A DNA stretch of 64,000 nt, taken from assembly GCA_963778375.1 (NCBI GenBank), contig CAVZTX010000011.1, forward strand, positions 62,001 through 126,000. Reading direction: 5' to 3'. The translations under genes and the position numbers were made by a program. The stretch comes from CAVZTX01 sp963778375. Lineage in GTDB: Bacteria; Chloroflexota; Ktedonobacteria; Ktedonobacterales; Ktedonobacteraceae. The stretch's first letter is position 1; every line of letters begins with the position of its first letter. Shown here in pieces: positions 50,256-58,896 of the stretch. Under the pieces are notes generated by a model. The model made no database searches. It saw nothing but the letters and a program-made list of their open reading frames with translations, and had not been told where the DNA came from.

Positions 50256-51656
50256 TTACGGCTGTACCTTACGAAAGGCGTTCAGCAATGCGGCATACCA
50301 GTGACCGCTCTCCTTGATCACTCGGCGTTGGGTGGGATAGTCGATATACACCATGCCGAAGCGTTTGGCAAAGCCCTCGCTCCACTCAAAATTGTCCATC
50401 AGCGACCAGACAAAGTAACCACACAAAGGTGCCCCTTGCTCAATGGCCTCAGCACAGGCCGTGATATACGCGCGCAGATAGGCAACACGCCGGGGGTCAC
50501 TGACCATGTCACCACCATCCCAGCCGTCGGGAAAAGCAGCACCGTTCTCAGTCACATAGAGCTTGCCCACCGGGTAGTCGCGTCCCACATTAACCAGCAG
50601 ATCGCGTAGGCCATTCGGGTAGATCTCCCAGCCCATGTCGGTATAGCAAGCATTGGGCACTGGCGCGACACCTTCAATGCGATCGGCCAGCGGTTGCGTC
50701 TGGACCCCACGCACCAGGATACGAAAATAGTTATTCACCCCCAGAAAGTCCAGCGGAACCGAGATACTATCCAGGTCGCCCTCCTGGATCGGCGGCGGAT
50801 TGAGCGCCATATATTCAAAGAGCCGCTCAGGATAGGCACTGCGATAGATTGGATCAAGGAACCAGCCGTTGATAAATGCATTCGCGAGTTCCACGTCACG
50901 TGCCGTCTCAGCTCGTTCGTCGGTGCTATAGATCTGGTTCAGGACAAGGGTAATCCCCACCTGCGCGCTGGACGGTAAATGGGCACGCATCCTTGGCACG
51001 GCCAAGCCATGTCCCAACAGGAGGTGATGAGCTGCATTGATGGCCGCCTGGCGGTCTCTTATGCCGGGCGCGTGTATGCCGATCCCGTAACCCAGGTAAG
51101 CGCTGCACCACGGCTCGTTGAGTGTAATCCAGTTCGCGACGCGGTCCCCCAGTCGCCGGGTTACAATCTCAGCATACTCGGCAAAAGCATAAGCCGTAGT
51201 ACGATTGAGCCAGCCACCGATCTGCTCCAGCGACGAGGGAAGATCCCAGTGATAGAGCGTCACAAAGGGCTTTATACCTTTCGCTAACAGCGTATCCACC
51301 AGGCGATCATAGAAATCCAGGCCGACCAGATTGATGGTGCCACGCCCCTCGGGCAAGATACGCGGCCAGGCGATCGAGAAGCGATACGCGCCCAGGCCAA
51401 GTCGCACCATCAGGTCGGTATCTTCCTCGATCCGGTGGTAGTGGTCGGCTGCTACCTCGCCACTGTGGCCCTGATAGACTCTGCCAGGCGTGTTTGCGAA
51501 ATCGTCCCAGATGCTGGAGCCACGGCCATCCTCGTGGACCGCACCCTCAATTTGATAAGAGGCAGTAGCAGCACCCCAGAGGAAATGCCTGGGGAATCTC
51601 CTGGCCAGGTCTGTCTCGATCTGAGTCTGGATTGACGTCTTGGGAGTAATACTCAT
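50256..51656 (-). CDS. GH1 family beta-glucosidase
   Basis: Cytoplasmic glycoside hydrolase of 466 residues without signal peptide, cleaving beta-linked glucose from disaccharides. The N-terminal signature is FLWGAATASYQIEGAVHEDG (about 26-45). The acid/base Glu is in TLNEPW (about 175). The nucleophile Glu is in YVTENGA (about 366). WSLMDNFEWSEGF (about 412-424) is the aglycone-site block. AGGAG precedes the ATG. It is last in the sugar-uptake run: binding protein, two permeases, hydrolase, which suggests cellobiose or another beta-glucoside as substrate. Confidence 0.95.
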   Translation of the reverse strand: MSITPKTSIQTQIETDLARRFPRHFLWGAATASYQIEGAVHEDGRGSSIWDDFANTPGRVYQGHSGEVAADHYHRIEEDTDLMVRLGLGAYRFSIAWPRILPEGRGTINLVGLDFYDRLVDTLLAKGIKPFVTLYHWDLPSSLEQIGGWLNRTTAYAFAEYAEIVTRRLGDRVANWITLNEPWCSAYLGYGIGIHAPGIRDRQAAINAAHHLLLGHGLAVPRMRAHLPSSAQVGITLVLNQIYSTDERAETARDVELANAFINGWFLDPIYRSAYPERLFEYMALNPPPIQEGDLDSISVPLDFLGVNNYFRILVRGVQTQPLADRIEGVAPVPNACYTDMGWEIYPNGLRDLLVNVGRDYPVGKLYVTENGAAFPDGWDGGDMVSDPRRVAYLRAYITACAEAIEQGAPLCGYFVWSLMDNFEWSEGFAKRFGMVYIDYPTQRRVIKESGHWYAALLNAFRKVQP

Positions 51657-51700
51657 GTGTTCTCCTATTCGTTTCTACGCATTTGTCTGCACCACCACCA

Positions 51701-52615
51701 TTAGCCCTTGACACTGCCCGCACTCAGTCCACCACGCCAGAAGCGTTGCAGAACAACACAGCCGGCCAGTAGCGGTATCGAGGAGATTAATGCCCCGGTG
51801 ATGATCAGACCGTAGAGAAACTTTGTAGTGCCAGATGTCGTCACATTCCAAGTCTGTAAGCCGACTGTGATCGGAAAGAGCTTCTCATCGCTGAGCATGA
51901 CCAGGGGCAGAAAGTAGTTGTTCCAGATGGCTACGAACTGGAAGAGGAAGATCGTCACGAGCGCCGGAATCATCAAGTGCAGCGCGATGGTAAAGGTCCG
52001 ATACTCGTTCGCCCCATCGATGCGTGCTGCTTCCAGCAGTTCATCAGGCACCGCTGCCGACGCATAGATGCGTGAGAGATACACACCGAATGGACTGACG
52101 AAGCTGGGCAAGAGCACCGCCCAGTAGGTGTTGGTCAGCCCCACCCCACTCATCATCAGATACAGCGGCAGTGCGAGCGCGGTCGTGGGTACTAGGATGG
52201 CTCCTAAGACAAGTGAGAACATCAGGTTGCGCCCACGGAAGACATATTTGGCCAGGGCATAGCCGGCCATCGTTGAGAGCCAGGTGCCGACCACCGCCCC
52301 TACTCCTGCGTAGAGCAGGGTGTTGAGCAGCCAGCGCAAAAAGATGCTGTCCTGATAGGTGAACAGTTGCCCCAAGTTGCTGAAGAGATTAAAGTTTGGG
52401 GCGAACCAGAGCCCGAAGGTGCCGAACAAGTCGCCCGCGTTCTTCGTTGAGGAGACGATCAACCAGAAGTAGGGTACCAGAGAGTAGACTGTGAAGAGGC
52501 ACAGCACGGTCATGGCTGCGATACTCTCCAAGTTGAATCGACGAGGGCGCTGCTGCCTCGCGGTTACCAGTTCTCGGGCGGTTGGTATCGGCACGGACGC
52601 GGTTTGTTGACTCAT
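51701..52615 (-). CDS. Sugar ABC transporter permease (MalG type)
   Basis: 304 residues with six transmembrane helices. The EAA motif is about EAARIDGANEYRTFTIALHLMIPAL (about 193-217), which contacts the ATPase. It starts four bases after the stop of the first permease. No ATP-binding subunit is encoded nearby, so a shared ATPase of the MsmK/UgpC type elsewhere is inferred. Confidence 0.94.
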   Translation of the reverse strand: MSQQTASVPIPTARELVTARQQRPRRFNLESIAAMTVLCLFTVYSLVPYFWLIVSSTKNAGDLFGTFGLWFAPNFNLFSNLGQLFTYQDSIFLRWLLNTLLYAGVGAVVGTWLSTMAGYALAKYVFRGRNLMFSLVLGAILVPTTALALPLYLMMSGVGLTNTYWAVLLPSFVSPFGVYLSRIYASAAVPDELLEAARIDGANEYRTFTIALHLMIPALVTIFLFQFVAIWNNYFLPLVMLSDEKLFPITVGLQTWNVTTSGTTKFLYGLIITGALISSIPLLAGCVVLQRFWRGGLSAGSVKG

Positions 52616-52619
52616 ATTG

Positions 52620-53561
52620 CTATACTCCTGCTTGTCGTCGGGTGATATGTAAGAAGCCGAAGGAGAGCACGCACGTCACCAGGGCCAGTATCACGGCGAT
52701 CGCTGCGCCATAGTAGTAGTTGTTGTTGCTAAAGGCGGTGTAGTAGTCATACAGGTTGGGTGTGTAGGAAGTGGAAATGTTGTTGGAGATGGTTGAGAGG
52801 ACCTGCGGCTCATTGAAGAGTTGCAAGGTGCCGATGATGGAGAAGATGCAGGTCAGGATCAAGGCTGGGGTCACCAGCGGAATTTTGATGTGCCAGGCAA
52901 TCCGCCAACCCGAGGCCCCATCCAGGCGTGCTGACTCATAGAGTTCGGTCGGAATGGCTTGTAAGGCCGCGAAAATGATCAGCATATTGTAGCCGGTCCA
53001 GGCCCAGGTCACGATATTGGCAATCGACCACAGCACCGCCTGTGGACCCAGGAAATCAGGCGTACCCAGACCCAGCCCACTCACACCTTTGACGATTGGG
53101 CTCAGTCCCGGATCGTAGAGATAGCCCCACAACAGTGCAGCGATGATACCGGGGATAGCATACGGGACAAAGAAGACCAGACGGAAGAAAGGCTTGAAGC
53201 GCACCACCGTTGAGTCCAACAGCAAAGCTAAAAGCAGCGCTAAGCCCAACATGATCGGGACTTGCACAATGCCATAGAGCAGAACCCTGCCCACACCTGT
53301 GAAGAAGTTAGGATCATGTATGGCTTGCAGATAGTTGCTCAACCCGTTGAACTCGACAGTCGGTGCTCCCAGCCCGAGTCCGCTCCGCTGAGAGCGGAAC
53401 AAGCTCTCATAGATCGCATAGAGAATAGGCGCGATAAAAAAGAGCAGGAACAGCAGCCCAAAAGGCAGGAGAAATAGATAGGGCGTCAACTCGCGACGAC
53501 GCCAAAACCTGGGTGATTTTCCTACACTAGGGGAGAGTGATGTTACTGACTCAAGAGCCAT
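52620..53561 (-). CDS. Sugar ABC transporter permease (MalF/UgpA type)
   Basis: 313 residues from the preferred ATG; six transmembrane helices and the EAA-like loop ESARLDGASGWRIAWHIKIPLVTP (about 209-232). GAGAGGAG nine bases before ATG 53561 decides against the ATG at 53591. A strong hairpin separates it from the binding-protein gene upstream. It pairs with the MalG-type permease to form the membrane channel. Confidence 0.94.
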   Translation of the reverse strand: MALESVTSLSPSVGKSPRFWRRRELTPYLFLLPFGLLFLLFFIAPILYAIYESLFRSQRSGLGLGAPTVEFNGLSNYLQAIHDPNFFTGVGRVLLYGIVQVPIMLGLALLLALLLDSTVVRFKPFFRLVFFVPYAIPGIIAALLWGYLYDPGLSPIVKGVSGLGLGTPDFLGPQAVLWSIANIVTWAWTGYNMLIIFAALQAIPTELYESARLDGASGWRIAWHIKIPLVTPALILTCIFSIIGTLQLFNEPQVLSTISNNISTSYTPNLYDYYTAFSNNNYYYGAAIAVILALVTCVLSFGFLHITRRQAGV

Positions 53562-53660
53562 ATGTACATGCTCCTCTCTAGAATGAAACACTCCTTACAA
53601 ATCTTCCTGAGAGACCTATGAAGGAATGCCGTTTACCAGTTCTTTACAAGTACACACTTG

Positions 53661-53699
53661 AGGGGTAAGCCTCTCTCGACTGGAGAGGGACTCACCCCT
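53661..53699 (-). terminator. Intercistronic hairpin after the binding-protein gene
   Basis: AGGGGTAAG (53661-53669) and CTCACCCCT (53691-53699), then CCTCTC and GAGAGG, form a stem of about 14 pairs with a two-base bulge. Such hairpins between a binding protein and its permeases commonly protect the upstream mRNA or cause partial termination, giving more binding protein. Confidence 0.5.
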
Positions 53700-53774
53700 G
53701 TGGTGCCTCATTTGCTCGACAGAGGTCCGGGCAGAAGCGTCGCCGACGCGGCATCCTGCTCAGACTCTGGTATC

Positions 53775-55112
53775 TCAGGGACTGACGCTGAATCCCTGTG
53801 ATTTCATGAAGGTAATGGTACTCTGCTGCACCGCATTCAGGGCATCGCTCAGGGTCCCCTGACCATTCACCGCGTTAGCGAAATCATTCCCCATATCCGA
53901 ATAGACCTGGTTCATGGTTGGCCCCCAGACGAAGTTTTCATTCACCTGTGTGGCACCCTGCTTGAACACATCATTGATCACCTGATTGCCAAAGAAGGGC
54001 AGTGGGCTGTTGATTGTGGACGAGCTTAAGGAGGACAGCAAGGCTGGATATGCCCCACCCCCCGTAAACTCCTGTTCGGCACTCTGTTCGTTGTTACTGA
54101 TCCACTCGGCAAACTCGGTGGCCTGCTGGGGATGCTTCGTATCCTTAAACACCACGGTGGTGGATCCGCCCCAATCGCCATCAAGGGTTCCACCGGCCTG
54201 CCACTGTGGAAGCGGGGCGACCCGCCAGTCCCCAGAGCTTTGCGGGGCATTTTGTTCAATGATACCAGCGCCCCATGCACCTGTTAACCAGGTGGCCAAT
54301 GTTCCTGTCTGCAGGTCATGGTACCACCCATTCGTGAAATCCGTCTCGGTCTTCACCAACTTCTTGCTAAGCAGATCTTGCCAGTATGACGCGACTTGCA
54401 GGGTTGGAGCGTCATTGATGGATACGTTCCAGGATTGACCATTGATACCGAACCAATGGGCACCCGCTTGCCAGGCGTACCCAGAGAACTGTCCTGGGTT
54501 CTTGGGAGGAAAGTCGGTGATGTATTCATTGGGATTGGCAGTGTGCAATTTTGCTGCATCATCCGCATATTGGGCCCAGGTGGTGGGTACGGGGAGATTA
54601 TACTTCTTGAAAACGTCAGCCCGGTAGAACAGGGCCATGGGGCCGCTATCCTGTGGGATAGCGTAGATGGCGTTCCCGAGGGTCACCTGGGGCCACGTCC
54701 AACCCGCAAACTGACTCTTCACAGAAGCAGCGCCGTAGGGAGCCATATCGAGAAGTCCACTTGTCGTCTCAAAGGTCGGCAAGAGCTGGTACTCGATCTG
54801 GGACACATCTGGCGCATTATTGGCTTTGATGGCCGTGAACAATTTGTTGTATTCAAGGGGACCGGCTCCTACATTGACCCAGTTGACGTGGATGTTAGGA
54901 TGGGACTGGTTGAAAAGCGCTACCTGCTTATCCATATTCGGTATCCAGGCCCAGTAGGTCAAGGTCACCGGACCAGTGGATGTACCGCTGCTCCCCGAAC
55001 TGGAGCTACCACCACAAGCGGCGAGGGGAACCATGAGTATGAGCGCAACGGCGACGAAGGTAAACCCGGATGCAAAGCGTCGCAGCCATGGGAAAGAGGA
55101 GAAAAGCTGCAT
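53775..55112 (-). CDS. Sugar ABC transporter substrate-binding lipoprotein
   Basis: 445 residues. A lipoprotein signal ends in the lipobox LAAC, with the lipidated Cys at 33, followed by a Ser/Gly spacer. The mature part is a family 1 extracellular solute-binding protein (TLTYWAWIPNMDKQVALFNQ, INVHWVNVGAG-like strand, VPTTWAQYADDAAKL). Trp-rich stretches (GYAWQAGAHWFG, WLTGAWGAG) fit a sugar site. AAAGGAGG precedes the ATG. It is first of the operon and divergent from a LacI regulator. A CCTCTCTA/TAGAGAGG palindrome (55159-55181) lies in its upstream region. Confidence 0.94.
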   Translation of the reverse strand: MQLFSSFPWLRRFASGFTFVAVALILMVPLAACGGSSSSGSSGTSTGPVTLTYWAWIPNMDKQVALFNQSHPNIHVNWVNVGAGPLEYNKLFTAIKANNAPDVSQIEYQLLPTFETTSGLLDMAPYGAASVKSQFAGWTWPQVTLGNAIYAIPQDSGPMALFYRADVFKKYNLPVPTTWAQYADDAAKLHTANPNEYITDFPPKNPGQFSGYAWQAGAHWFGINGQSWNVSINDAPTLQVASYWQDLLSKKLVKTETDFTNGWYHDLQTGTLATWLTGAWGAGIIEQNAPQSSGDWRVAPLPQWQAGGTLDGDWGGSTTVVFKDTKHPQQATEFAEWISNNEQSAEQEFTGGGAYPALLSSLSSSTINSPLPFFGNQVINDVFKQGATQVNENFVWGPTMNQVYSDMGNDFANAVNGQGTLSDALNAVQQSTITFMKSQGFSVSP

Positions 55113-55548
55113 CGTCTGAAACCTCCTTTGGATCTGTAAATAAGAACATAACAGTTCTCCTCTCTATTCGATCTAGAGAGGTCTACCTACCAGACACTGG
55201 TCTCAAAACTGAAGTCATTGCTGAGCCGAAATTTTTGTCGCTTGGTGTGTTTATTCCTCTTAGGACCTCCTATCTCTCTGTCTACGCGAGTCACCGCTGG
55301 CCATTGAGCCAATATATCCCAAGATGCTCAGAAGAATTGGCTCAAAGCAGAGCTGCCGATATTTTACGAAATCGATATCTCTCTTATAAGTATCAATATA
55401 CTGATTTTGGAAGTGGTTGTCAAGGCCATTTTCGTGATTTACTGACTTTTTCGTTATAATCCTATAAAAAGATCGCGAAAGGGCATTGTTTCGGCTCTTG
55501 ATGTGCTATAATAGATCGAAAGTTTCTGAAAATTTGGAGGATATACTG
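55113..55548. other. Divergent control region of the beta-glucoside operon and lacI-type gene
   Basis: Contains CCTCTCTA-N7-TAGAGAGG (55159-55181), an inverted repeat ATTGAGCCAAT/ATTGGCTCAA (55303-55313 and 55336-55345), and TTTACGAAA near 55364. It also has two TATAAT boxes on the plus strand (55455-55460 and 55507-55512). Any of the palindromes could be the regulator's operator; none is proven. Confidence 0.45.
55507..55512 (+). promoter_or_regulatory. Extended -10 of the lacI-type gene
   Basis: TGC-TATAAT, with TTGTTT 15 bases upstream. The start would be near 55519, giving a leader of about 30 bases that carries TTGGAGG. Confidence 0.5.
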
Positions 55549-56577
55549 ATGGCAAAGAGGCATAGTACAGATGGGCGCCCAACCATCGCGCGGATTGCAC
55601 AAATTGCAGGAGTCTCGGTGCCAACTGTCTCGAAGGTCTTGAATGGCCGTATGGATGTGTCCATACCAACCCGCGAACGAGTGGAGCAGGTGATTGAGGA
55701 ATATGGCTTTGTGCGCAATCGTGCGGCCCGCGCTTTACGTAAGGGAAAAACCGGGTTGGTGGAACTGATCTTACCACGCCTGGGCGACGAATATTTTCTG
55801 CCGATTTTAGAGGGAGCGGCTCAAGTACTGTTCGAGGCCGGGGTTCGCTTGGTGATGACCCCGACCAATTACCGATCCGAAGAAGAGGTGCGATGGATCG
55901 ATACGGTCACCGATCACTCCACGGATGGTATCCTCGTGGTCCTTCCATCCGAGGGAGTTATCGAGCATCTCGAACGCTCGGGCGTACCTTTCGTACTCAT
56001 TCATAACCAGGGTGGCCTGCTGTCTACAGCGCCTTCGGTGAGGATTACCAGTTGGGAGGGTGGCTTTGTTGCGACCAATCACCTGACCAACCTTGGGCAC
56101 CGGCGAATCGCCTATATCGGCAAAACCGCTCCGGCGCGGGATGCGATCGAGCGCATTGCTGGCTATCGTGCAGCTCTGGACGCGGCCAATCTGCCAATTG
56201 ACCCACAGTTGCAGTGCGACGGAGCCTTTACAGAGGCCGATGGCTATACGGCGACCAAAACCTTGCTTAAGCTGCAGGAGCCACCTACGGCAATCTTCGC
56301 CGGCAACGATCGTCAGGCCGCAGGTGTCTACCGGGCACTCCATGAACTCGGCATAACCGTGCCAAGCGAAATGAGTGTGATTGGTTTCGATAACCTTCCC
56401 TTCACCGAACTACTCAATCCTCCCTTGACCACAGTGCATGCGCCGCGACTGGAGCTGGGGCGCACAGCAGCGGCAATGGTACTTCGTCTGATCAATGGGG
56501 AACCGCTAGAAATGACCCGCGCCGTGCTCCCCACGGAGTTTATCGAACGCCAGTCCTGTCGGCCGCTATCGATGTAA
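55549..56577 (+). CDS. LacI-family transcriptional regulator
   Basis: 342 residues. The N-terminal helix-turn-helix and hinge helix are clear: TIARIAQIAGVSVPTVSKVLNGRMDVS (about 12-38). The C-terminal periplasmic-binding-like effector domain includes DGILVVLPSEG, LGHRRIAYIG and MSVIGFDNLPFTELLNPPLTTV. It probably represses the divergent beta-glucoside operon and is released by a sugar. TTGGAGG eight bases before ATG 55549 excludes the ATG at 55486, which would add a non-homologous leader over the promoter. Confidence 0.93.
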   Translation: MAKRHSTDGRPTIARIAQIAGVSVPTVSKVLNGRMDVSIPTRERVEQVIEEYGFVRNRAARALRKGKTGLVELILPRLGDEYFLPILEGAAQVLFEAGVRLVMTPTNYRSEEEVRWIDTVTDHSTDGILVVLPSEGVIEHLERSGVPFVLIHNQGGLLSTAPSVRITSWEGGFVATNHLTNLGHRRIAYIGKTAPARDAIERIAGYRAALDAANLPIDPQLQCDGAFTEADGYTATKTLLKLQEPPTAIFAGNDRQAAGVYRALHELGITVPSEMSVIGFDNLPFTELLNPPLTTVHAPRLELGRTAAAMVLRLINGEPLEMTRAVLPTEFIERQSCRPLSM

Positions 56578-56783
56578 ATACGAATCACTCCATACCCTTC
56601 GCCAATGCTTGCCCTTCAGCCGCCATGGGTAAGTTTACAACCCTCTCCAGAAAAGGGATCGCACAAGACCACAATACTTCAGGTTTTTGCTAAATGTTTA
56701 ATTTTTCGATAATTTACGAAAAACTCGAATAGAATCTAGCAAAACTCATCCTAAATCCGCGTTCTAAATCGCGTCATCTGCTC

Positions 56784-57277
56784 TCAGAACCGCGTATCAT
56801 CCGTCAGGTATTTCGGATCCGAATTCATCTGGTCTCGAAGCAAGTAAACAGCTTGCTTATAGTTATTAATATCCTCGTATTTGGATTGGAAAGCCCTGAT
56901 TGACCATCGCGATGTCCTGCAAACCAGGCATCTACCCCATAAAACTGTTGGCTCGCCTGTATTACCTGGATATCCCAACTCAAATCCTGGTTGAGAGTAA
57001 CTCCCGTATTGTAGTCGCTAGACGTAAGGCTCTGATACTGCGGTACCGAGGATCGAAACATATACCAGTTCTGCTTAAAGATACCAAAGTTCGCGGAGTC
57101 GTCGGATTTGTTGTCACCATAGGGATAGCAGTCTGCCTGCATCGTATCGGTTTCAAGCATAGCAACAGCCATGTCAAGAACGGTACCACCACATTGTGAG
57201 ATTGCTTTCTTTCGAGCACCAAGTCCAGGCACTGTGTAGCTGCCACTCGATCCCGGTGGCTCTGTTGTTGTTGCCAT
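56784..57277 (-). pseudogene. Unknown small protein, frameshifted near its C-terminus
   Basis: Reading from ATG 57277 (GGAGG five bases upstream), the protein has AVAMLETDTM, CYPYGDNKSDDSANFGIFKQ, and FYGVDAWFAGHRDGQSGLSNPNT. It then departs into an unrelated tail ending at 56825. A neighbouring frame continues with EDINNYKQAVYLLRDQMNSD to a stop at 56784. One extra base after AATCCAAATAC (near 56883) would join them into about 164 residues. No signal peptide is visible. I recall similar sequences in fungi and Ktedonobacteria, possibly lysozyme- or chitosanase-like, but assign no function. Confidence 0.55.
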
Positions 57278-57509
57278 CTGAGCCTCCAATAATAAGCTAG
57301 GCCATTGGGCGTGTACAGTCCACTATACTTGAGTGCTATGATTGCTATTCGTGAATGAGAGCAAGCCAAATCATGCTCTCTATAAGGTCGATTTGCTTTC
57401 ACTTGTTGAAGCACACAGCATAGTTCTATTCTCTACTATACAATGCATAGTAACATGAAACAAGGTCCATGGGAATACACGCAATGTTCTTCTCAGGAGG
57501 GAGAAATCG

Positions 57510-58559
57510 ATGTCAATCGCACAATATCTACAAGCCGCTCCAAAGGCAGAATTGCACATTCACTTAGAAGGCGCTATCCAACCCGCCACTGTACTCACTC
57601 TCGCACAGCGCAACAAGATTTCATTACCAATCAAAACTGAGGAAGAACTGCGACAACGCTTCATCTACCGCAACTTTGACCATTTCATTGAAACCTTTGT
57701 CATGGTAACTCAATGTCTGAAAACTCGTGAGGACTATGAGCAAATTGCCTACGAACTTGGTGCAGAGATGGCTCGCCAAAATGTTCGCTATGCCGAAGTG
57801 ACCGTGACGCCCAGCACACACTACCTGCTCGGAGTTCCTCACGACGTGTACTTCACAGGTATCCAACAAGGCAGAGCACGCGCATACAAGGATTTCAACG
57901 TCGAGATAAATTGGATCTTCAACATCGTACGTAAATGGATCGACCCAACTCGTACTCATCCTATGGCAGATTATGTGACCGACGTAGCAATCGAAGGCAA
58001 AGATGACGGTGTCGTAGCGCTCGGACTGGCTGGTTCAGAATCTGGCGCACCTCCCGAACCCTTTGCACCCTGGTTCGAGCGAGCTCGCAATGCTGGATTA
58101 CATAGCGCACCCCACGCCGGGGAAATGGCAGGGCCAGAGAGCATCTGGGGAGCGCTCTTCGCACTTGGAGCCGAGCGCATTGCACACGGGGTACGCGCCA
58201 TCGAGGATCCATCCCTGGTGAATTATCTCGCGCAGCATCACATTCCGCTCAACATCACCCCAACCAGCAACATCTGCCTGGGTGTCTATCCCAGTTATGC
58301 AGCCCACCCATTGCCACAGTTACACGCCGCTGACATCCCAATCACGATCAGCACCGATGACCCACCGCTCTTCGACACAACCCTTAATAAGGAAGTAGCC
58401 CTTCTAGCAACTCACTTTGACATGGATATTGCTGCTATCGACGAGATTCTCCTAAATAGCATTCGATACAGCTTCCTTCCAGAGCCGTATCGCCAGGAAT
58501 TGGAGGAAGCATTTCGGGCCAAATTGATCACCTTGAAGACAAAATATCTCACAACTTAA
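57510..58559 (+). CDS. add: Adenosine deaminase family protein
   Basis: Zinc hydrolase deaminating adenosine (or a related purine) to inosine. A 349-residue TIM barrel. Zinc ligands are in LHIHLEGA (His16, His18). Further site residues are HAGEMAGPESIWGAL (about 198), RIAHGVRA (about 221) and ISTDDPPLF (about 280), in line with the catalytic His/Glu/Asp set. AGGAGGG precedes the ATG. Some family members act on adenine or other purines, so the exact substrate is not certain. Confidence 0.9.
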   Translation: MSIAQYLQAAPKAELHIHLEGAIQPATVLTLAQRNKISLPIKTEEELRQRFIYRNFDHFIETFVMVTQCLKTREDYEQIAYELGAEMARQNVRYAEVTVTPSTHYLLGVPHDVYFTGIQQGRARAYKDFNVEINWIFNIVRKWIDPTRTHPMADYVTDVAIEGKDDGVVALGLAGSESGAPPEPFAPWFERARNAGLHSAPHAGEMAGPESIWGALFALGAERIAHGVRAIEDPSLVNYLAQHHIPLNITPTSNICLGVYPSYAAHPLPQLHAADIPITISTDDPPLFDTTLNKEVALLATHFDMDIAAIDEILLNSIRYSFLPEPYRQELEEAFRAKLITLKTKYLTT

Positions 58560-58880
58560 TCACTCATCTGGCACCGAAGATAACGCAATGCGAAATGGAA
58601 AGAGCTTCGCGTCCATCACGCCCTTGCTCACTGCTGGATCAGCATTCATTAAGGCAAGTGCTTCCTCATCTGAGTTTGCTTTGAAGATGGCGATGCCCAT
58701 AGTATCTTTATCCGTGGTGAGAGTGCGCCCGACCAGGATCATAATCCCTTCATCAGTGAGCCGTTGGAGATAGGCAAAATGCTCTCCTATAATCTCCATC
58801 TCCTCCGAAGTTGCACCCTCCGTTAGCATCTCAAGCCGGGTAGGCTGGATCCTATACAGATATTGCCTAACTTCCGTCAT
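58560..58880 (-). CDS. YCII-related protein downstream of the ECF42 sigma factor
   Basis: 106 residues from ATG 58880 (GGAGG four to five bases upstream; the ATG at 58913 would overlap the sigma gene). A ferredoxin-like YCII fold with RQYLYRIQPTRLEML, HFAYLQRLTDEGIMILVGRT and IAIFKANSDEEALALMNADPAVSKG. It begins 17 bases after the sigma factor stop. YCII/DGPF proteins are the standard partners of ECF42 sigma factors, but their activity is unknown. Confidence 0.8.
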   Translation of the reverse strand: MTEVRQYLYRIQPTRLEMLTEGATSEEMEIIGEHFAYLQRLTDEGIMILVGRTLTTDKDTMGIAIFKANSDEEALALMNADPAVSKGVMDAKLFPFRIALSSVPDE

Positions 58881-58896
58881 ACTTCCTCCATAGCTG

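Noticed and set aside
54396..55139. 247-codon open frame antisense to the sugar-binding protein
   Set aside because: Overlaps a clear lipoprotein gene and has a composition typical of a shadow frame.
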